In this document: positions 58,698-64,000 of the stretch, piece by piece
How the letters are laid out: each line of letters opens with the position of its first letter
Numbering within the stretch: the first letter of the stretch is position 1
Source: Drosophila miranda
Taxonomy: Eukaryota > Arthropoda > Insecta > Diptera > Drosophilidae
DNA: 64,000 nucleotides
Direction: 5' to 3'
Assembly: GCF_003369915.1 (NCBI RefSeq)
Contig: NC_046673.1
Location: 21,877,718 to 21,941,717, forward strand
Translations under genes and position numbers: made by a program
The notes under the pieces: model-generated
Seen by the model: only the letters and a program-made list of their open reading frames with translations
What the model was told of the DNA's origin: nothing
Databases searched by the model: none

Positions 58698-58882
58698 ATG
58701 TCTGGCACTGCTGCCGTGGCTGGCGGGCTCTCCTTAAACATTTGCGACTCCTTTTAGGTGGCTACAAGGTCTGGAAGAGTCTCCTAATTCCATTAATCAT
58801 GTTTTCCATCGAAGTCGCAGTCTACTTTGCCCTCTGGTTCCTTTTGATCTGCATAAGTGATATCTATGTCCTCTATATATAG
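58698..58882 (+). pseudogene. Possible broken small membrane-protein gene
   Basis: After the motif-1-like site the ATG at 58698 opens only 19 codons (MSGTAAVAGGLSLNICDSF). A different frame then reads GGYKVWKSLLIPLIMF and a strongly hydrophobic end (VAVYFALWFLLICISDIYVLYI) to a stop at 58882. A shift or tiny intron would have to join them. No family recognised. Confidence 0.3.
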
Positions 58883-61800
58883 TAGAATATGTTGAGACAA
58901 TTATTATTTAAATTTTCACAGATTGCAGTATGTATTATGAAAAACTAAATATATAAGAAATCATATTAAACCACGACTGAAAAATAAAAACTTCAGAAAG
59001 TACTAGTATGTCCCGAATTTTGAGCTTTCGCCTCTTGCCTTACGTTGGATAGGGTATTTCAGCCTCGACTTTTGGCCTGAGCTTTTGCTTCTTGTTTTGG
59101 TTTTGCTTTCCGTTGTGTGTGTGTGTGCGCTTCCTTTCTTTCTTTTTTTGCCCACGAACCGGACTACGAAGCCGAAGAAGCCGATGCCACAGCTTCGTGA
59201 ATGTGTGTGCGTGTGTGTGTTGTGTGCTTACAACATAATTTTAATTTATAGCGTCAGCATTTCAAGTACAGTTGAGGTTGCAAAAGCAACAGGCGTCTGC
59301 TCGGATATGGGTTGATGACTCAGGCGCTCGACGTCTCTCCATAAGGAGAACGAGGAGTAGGATTGGAAGGCGTTTCCCAAAGCTTCCTCCCTTGGGCCGT
59401 CTCTCCCTCTCTCCGTTTGGAAACGAGAACCAAAACAAAAGCACAAAAATATTGTATACAGACCATACCTCATACCCGTATGTAAAGTACCCGCCATTCA
59501 TGATCTAAGAGAACGGAGAGGAGAACCGAATTCGAATTCGAATCCGAGTACTTAGCCTATCTATTCCTGTTCCAGACAATGGCGATGGGAGAGACAGACT
59601 GGGTGTCTGTCTCAGAGTGTTCCGATTGAGGGATTGAATAGAAGCTTGATGGAGCTGGAGCCGAAAGTGGCCCAAAGGGGCACGGGCATGGACACGGGCA
59701 CCTCGGGAACAACAACAGCTGTCGTTGTCGTGGAAACAAGTTTCCCAAGGCCCAAGCTCCTTTTCGGCTTGGTAATTATTCTGTGTACTCTGTGCTTTGT
59801 GCTCTGTGCACTGTGCACTCGGTGCGGGTACGGTTCGGGTACATCGGTTCCGATTGACGTTTTTTGGATGTTGGATCGTTTCGTGCCTGCAACGGAACAG
59901 AAATTATGATGGTTGCTGGCTGCTGCTTCGGCCAAATTACTCTCTTCGATTGGACAATGCACATGCGTGTCCGTGTCCGTGTCCTCTGGCCATGCTGCCC
60001 CATATGCTGCTACTAGTTAACCATCATCACCATTCCATCCCATTGCATCCTACCCTCTGCCTACTGCCTACCGCCACACGGTTTACATCAAAGCCAGGGA
60101 ACCAGGGCAGGCCCATCACCATCCCCCCAATCATAATCATTTTTTATGAAATACAATTGCCAAAAATTAGTTGAGGAACGGAACACAGCTAATAAAATTT
60201 GCAGAAATGGGAATAGCACACGCAACATGCCTTGCGGTAGATTACGGTATTTTTTCTTAAATAATGGAACTACTACCATACTATACTATCTTCAAATCAT
60301 TCATTTCAGTTACTTACTCGTATGTACCTCCTGGTGAGCATCAAAGGTCCTGTGAATCCATCCGAATTTTTGGGTATATCGTACAATCCACAATCGAGTT
60401 TGCGTCTCGTGGAAAGTACATTCAAAAGTTATCCTTTTATCGCACAGCGTTATTCCTATATTTCTATTCCATATTTAATTCCGTATTTAATCGAAGTCGA
60501 GTTAATTCTTTGGAACTACATACATATCTCTTTTTAAACATGTATAGAGAATGAATTTTACCATACCTATTTTATTGTATTGCCCGTGCTCCAGCCCCCT
60601 GCTCACTCGCTTGCTCCGATGTATACAGTGTATATAACAGAGAGATATCTATGTATATATGTTGAGGTTGCCCTAGAATGGTCTCTCTTTCTATTCAAGA
60701 TCCCAGTTCTATGATAAACTAATTCGATCTTAAGGATCGTTGGTAAGAAGCAAACTTCTTTAAGTTTAAAGAAACTAAGCAGTTTTCACATTGAAGGAGA
60801 TTCGGCTTCCCTGACAGATGTAATCTTTGAAGATGGATTGGCTTCTATTACAGCAGATCCCATAAGGAGCCCCATACTTTCTTTTTTTTGAATATTCAAA
60901 TCAAGACAAACAGAAGTTGATTTGTTTTTAGGCCAGAGAACAACAGTGATCACTTAGGCTTAGAGACCGCAAGCCAGAAAGGACTTACCACACTTAGAGC
61001 GGGTCTTTCCCCCGTGGCTGGCCGTCATTCCTTTGGCTCTAATCTGGGCAGCTGTTGCGCTGTGGGCCAAAGCAAACAGAAATTTGTGTGAAAGACACGA
61101 GTCAAGAGGGTGACCGACCGAGCGACCCTTCCAGCAGGGAGAAGCCAATCTGCAAGAGTCATACTTCACTGTAGGGCCAGCGAGAGAACGGGCGAGTATC
61201 CACTTCAAAGAGCCAAAAGTCATGGACCATCAATCAAGCCACAAAAAGCGAATTGCAAATACACCACGAAACAACAACTGATCAATCATATCAGCGCAAA
61301 AAGATATGCATATCTTTTTTTAGTATTTATCTTAGGCACACAAATGTATGTCCAATGTACATGTGTCTGTGCAGATACTGTGGAAAGGATGCCACAGTCT
61401 CTACCTGGGGTGTCGACTTACTTGAGTTGTCAACAACATTGGGCACTCGGGAAAAGGTGTTGCTCTGCAGGCCCGCAAAAAATCCAATTCCGAACCCAAA
61501 CTGCGGTCAGCGTCAGCCAAGTGTGACCGTAATTAGCCCGCAGGCAATGGACAGAAAGAGAGAGGGAGAGAGTGAGTGAGATCCCGTCGAGCGGGCAGTC
61601 GCAGACCTCTCAGGGGGGCACCACAGGACCACAAGATGAGGCAGGCAGGGCCTCCCCTCGCCGTTTACATGACCAGGTTCTTCTGTAATCTTCTGTAATC
61701 TTTAATACTCTTTCTTGAGATACAACCTCTCGTGCTCTCTGTGGCTCTGTCGCTTGAGTATCTCAGAGGCCCAGTGGCAGCTGGCGACGTTTCTGTTGCA

Positions 61801-64000
61801 ATTGTCGGTCATTAGCACGCTGATCTCCGACCAACTTGAAACTTGACCTGCCTCCCGCCCTACCATCCATGCCCCCTCCCGTACATTCTCCTATGCGTAC
61901 CCCTTGCCCTGGCAGTCTCCCATAAAGCTGCACCTCAAGGGGGCCATAGTTCAGACTTTCTTTTGGGCCCCGTTTGCGTTGCGTTGGTAAACTGTCGTCT
62001 TTTTATTAGTTTTTTGTTGTTGTGAGTGGGGCAGGGGCGGGGCAGGGGGACCTGCGTTGGGCCCCGAGCATTTATAGAATGTATCTTTGTATCTAGAGAA
62101 ACATTCGGGGGCCTGTTGTGGCACTGGCTGATGTTTGAGTGATGTGCGGCCAACAGCTGACTAGCAATGACAATGCTCCATGCCAGACCAGACCACAGCA
62201 CCCCACCACCCCCTTGTACCGTCTTCTACACCTTTGGCGATGGTGATAATGATGATTAAATTTACCGTAGTACGAGCATGTTGCCAGGGAAGGAAGCAGC
62301 ACGAAAAAAAGTGTCGCAGCCCGAAATGTCATTGAACCCCCAAAAAAGAACGACACAAATTATTGAAATATTGAAGAGGCAAAGGCAGACAGAGAGAAAC
62401 AGAGAAAGAGTACAAGTACTACTACGTACGGCAATGAGCTCGAAATGGCTTTTATCACTGTCTTGCCTTACCGCCGAGCCGCGCCGCTTTCGATATTTCT
62501 TCAATTTTCCCCCAACTTGTTTGTGTATTTTGTTTGGTCACAGATCAACTGATTGCCAGAAAGCCAACTAAAATAAAAGAAAAGAAAAACAATAAGGAAA
62601 GAACCTATAAAGTCCATACCCCTTAAAGTTAGAACAGAACTCTCCGCAGACTGGATTGTTGCACTATTATCCCATTGGACGCCATCCATTTAGATCCCAA
62701 ATACCATTTCCATGGATATATCTGTGTGGAATCGAAATCGAAATTATTGATCCCCTTCTGTTTCAATAAATTTAAACAAACGAACAGGATGTTCCCATGT
62801 AAAAACATACATTATGCCCCCATTATATTTACATAAGTAGCGATCCCGTATATGCGGCAGCGCCCATCGGGCGCTTCTGTATCCTTGCCTGGGATAGGCT
62901 TCGGCTTGATGGCCCCTTGATGGTGTATGGTCATTGCATATCAACGTCCATTCTCATTTTCATAGGTCTCTCATTCACCTTATATTCATCTACTTATCCA
63001 AAATATAACTCCCAAAACGCTCTAAGTTCTTCGCAAGGAGAGATGAAAGCCCATCGATCCCCCTTCCCAGTCGACAGGCAGGTAGGTAGGCAGGCACATG
63101 TATCTGTATCTTCCATTTGCCAATACATGGCAAGACTTTCTCCCGAGCTGATTGATAAATTACTTAGCAGAATCCAGAAGCCAGAAAGCACTGAGTGGGC
63201 GTTGAACTATATACATACATAGTTTTCGCTTTCGTTGAATGGTTTTTGTTTTTGCTTTTGTTTTTTGGCTTCGGCCTGTCAATCCGTTGGCAGTGTCAAA
63301 GCGTTTTTCCAAATGAAAAAATTTGACTAATTCCGCTCGCAGCCAACTCGAGGGGTGAAAGACCTTTTGATGAGCTACAAATCAACAGAAATGTGAAAAA
63401 GGGTGGGAAATGCTCTCCTCGCATAATTAGCCGAAAAACAACTAAAACAACAGCAAGTATTTATGAATATTATACGTACATATTTACTATGTATGTCTGT
63501 ATATAATTCGCCAATTAAGCAGCAATCAAACGAATAGAAAGCTATACAGACCTACGAGTGTATATGTATTCCCTTTGCGTGTTAAAATTAAAAACTCGTA
63601 AAATACTCGTATCAAAAACAAACGTAAATTGCAGCATAACAAGCATTTTATGATTCATAAAAACCAGCAGCAGCCACGAGGGTCGGGAGGGACTGCAATT
63701 GCAGCCACGACAACGGGGAGGGGGCTGTGGCCTGCGGCCGGGGGTTGGGCATGGGTAGGGGTAGGGGTAGGGGTAGGAAAAAGTCCGATTCCATTAGGGA
63801 AATTATGAAATGCAGGGACTACAGTGTGTTTCATACAGAGTATGAGAGTAGAAAAAGCCTTAACAATAATTTATAATTTAAATAAAATATTAAAAACATA
63901 ATTTATAATTCATATAAAATATTAAAATCTCCTGGACTACCCATAAAAAGTATCCTCCTCAGCATAAATAATAAATTAAATATAAAATTAAAGATAAAAG
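58883..64000. other. Non-coding stretch, no supported gene
   Basis: Five kilobases with simple repeats (GT runs near 59200-59220, GTAGGG repeats at about 63754-63777), AT-rich DNA at 63840-64000 and many short frames without signal. Mixed GC blocks (59.3-59.9, 61.0-62.2 kb) may be regulatory or intronic sequence of a gene beyond the edge. Confidence 0.4.

Noticed and set aside
61690-61790. Possible hairpin (TTGAGATAC ... GTATCTCAG) as a small RNA gene
   Set aside because: Only nine paired bases with a loop of about 35; weaker than a normal miRNA precursor.
1-64000. tRNA, rRNA, snRNA genes, CRISPR arrays or LTR elements
   Set aside because: None recognised by eye on either strand; a covariance-model scan would be decisive for the RNA genes.

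Overview
The window is animal nuclear DNA from a Drosophila-type fly. Introns are short with GT-AG borders, core promoters carry TATA or DRE-like boxes, and the recognisable genes are fly orthologues: a RALGAPB-like gene, the mitochondrial ATP synthase delta subunit, Nemp and a Nup160-like sequence. In D. melanogaster the delta-subunit and Nemp genes are X-linked as far as I recall, so an X (Muller A) segment is likely. The many rearranged, recently amplified copies would fit the obscura group, but I cannot fix the species from sequence alone.

Layout. 1-6550: 5' two thirds of a RALGAPB-like gene on the minus strand, with a degraded Tc1-type transposon in one intron. 7.7-11.6 kb: two small secreted, low-complexity (cuticle-like) genes on the plus strand. 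12.9-13.5 kb: ATP synthase delta on the minus strand. 13.8-53.2 kb: a complex of very recent duplications. 53.2-64 kb: mostly non-coding, with one degraded protein gene near 57 kb.

The duplicated complex has two superimposed structures. The first is a palindrome with arms of about 9.6 kb (about 14195-23787 and 24338-33885) around a 550-bp single-copy spacer. Each arm holds a Nup160-like block, a LINE ORF1, a small RING-like gene, a spliced remnant and half-damaged copies of a glycine-rich secreted gene. The second is a direct duplication with a 12.8-kb period (30133-40473 and 42930-53209), carrying intact Nemp, a secreted 392-residue protein, an Ashwin-like gene and an unknown ORF pair.

Seven Nup160-like segments (A to G) lie in the complex. 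Three times a plus-strand copy faces a minus-strand copy, so a transcript across the pair would fold back on itself. Four copies (A, D, E, G) share frame breaks, two (B, C) are open N-terminal fragments, and F is a mosaic. The two Nemp copies differ at nine bases, all nonsynonymous, while the flanking secreted and Ashwin-like proteins are identical between copies.

Both amplified recognisable families, Nup160 and Nemp, act at the nuclear envelope, a recurrent theme in fly germline conflict. I propose the complex as a candidate hairpin-RNA or meiotic-conflict locus. The sequence shows the structure; the function is inference.
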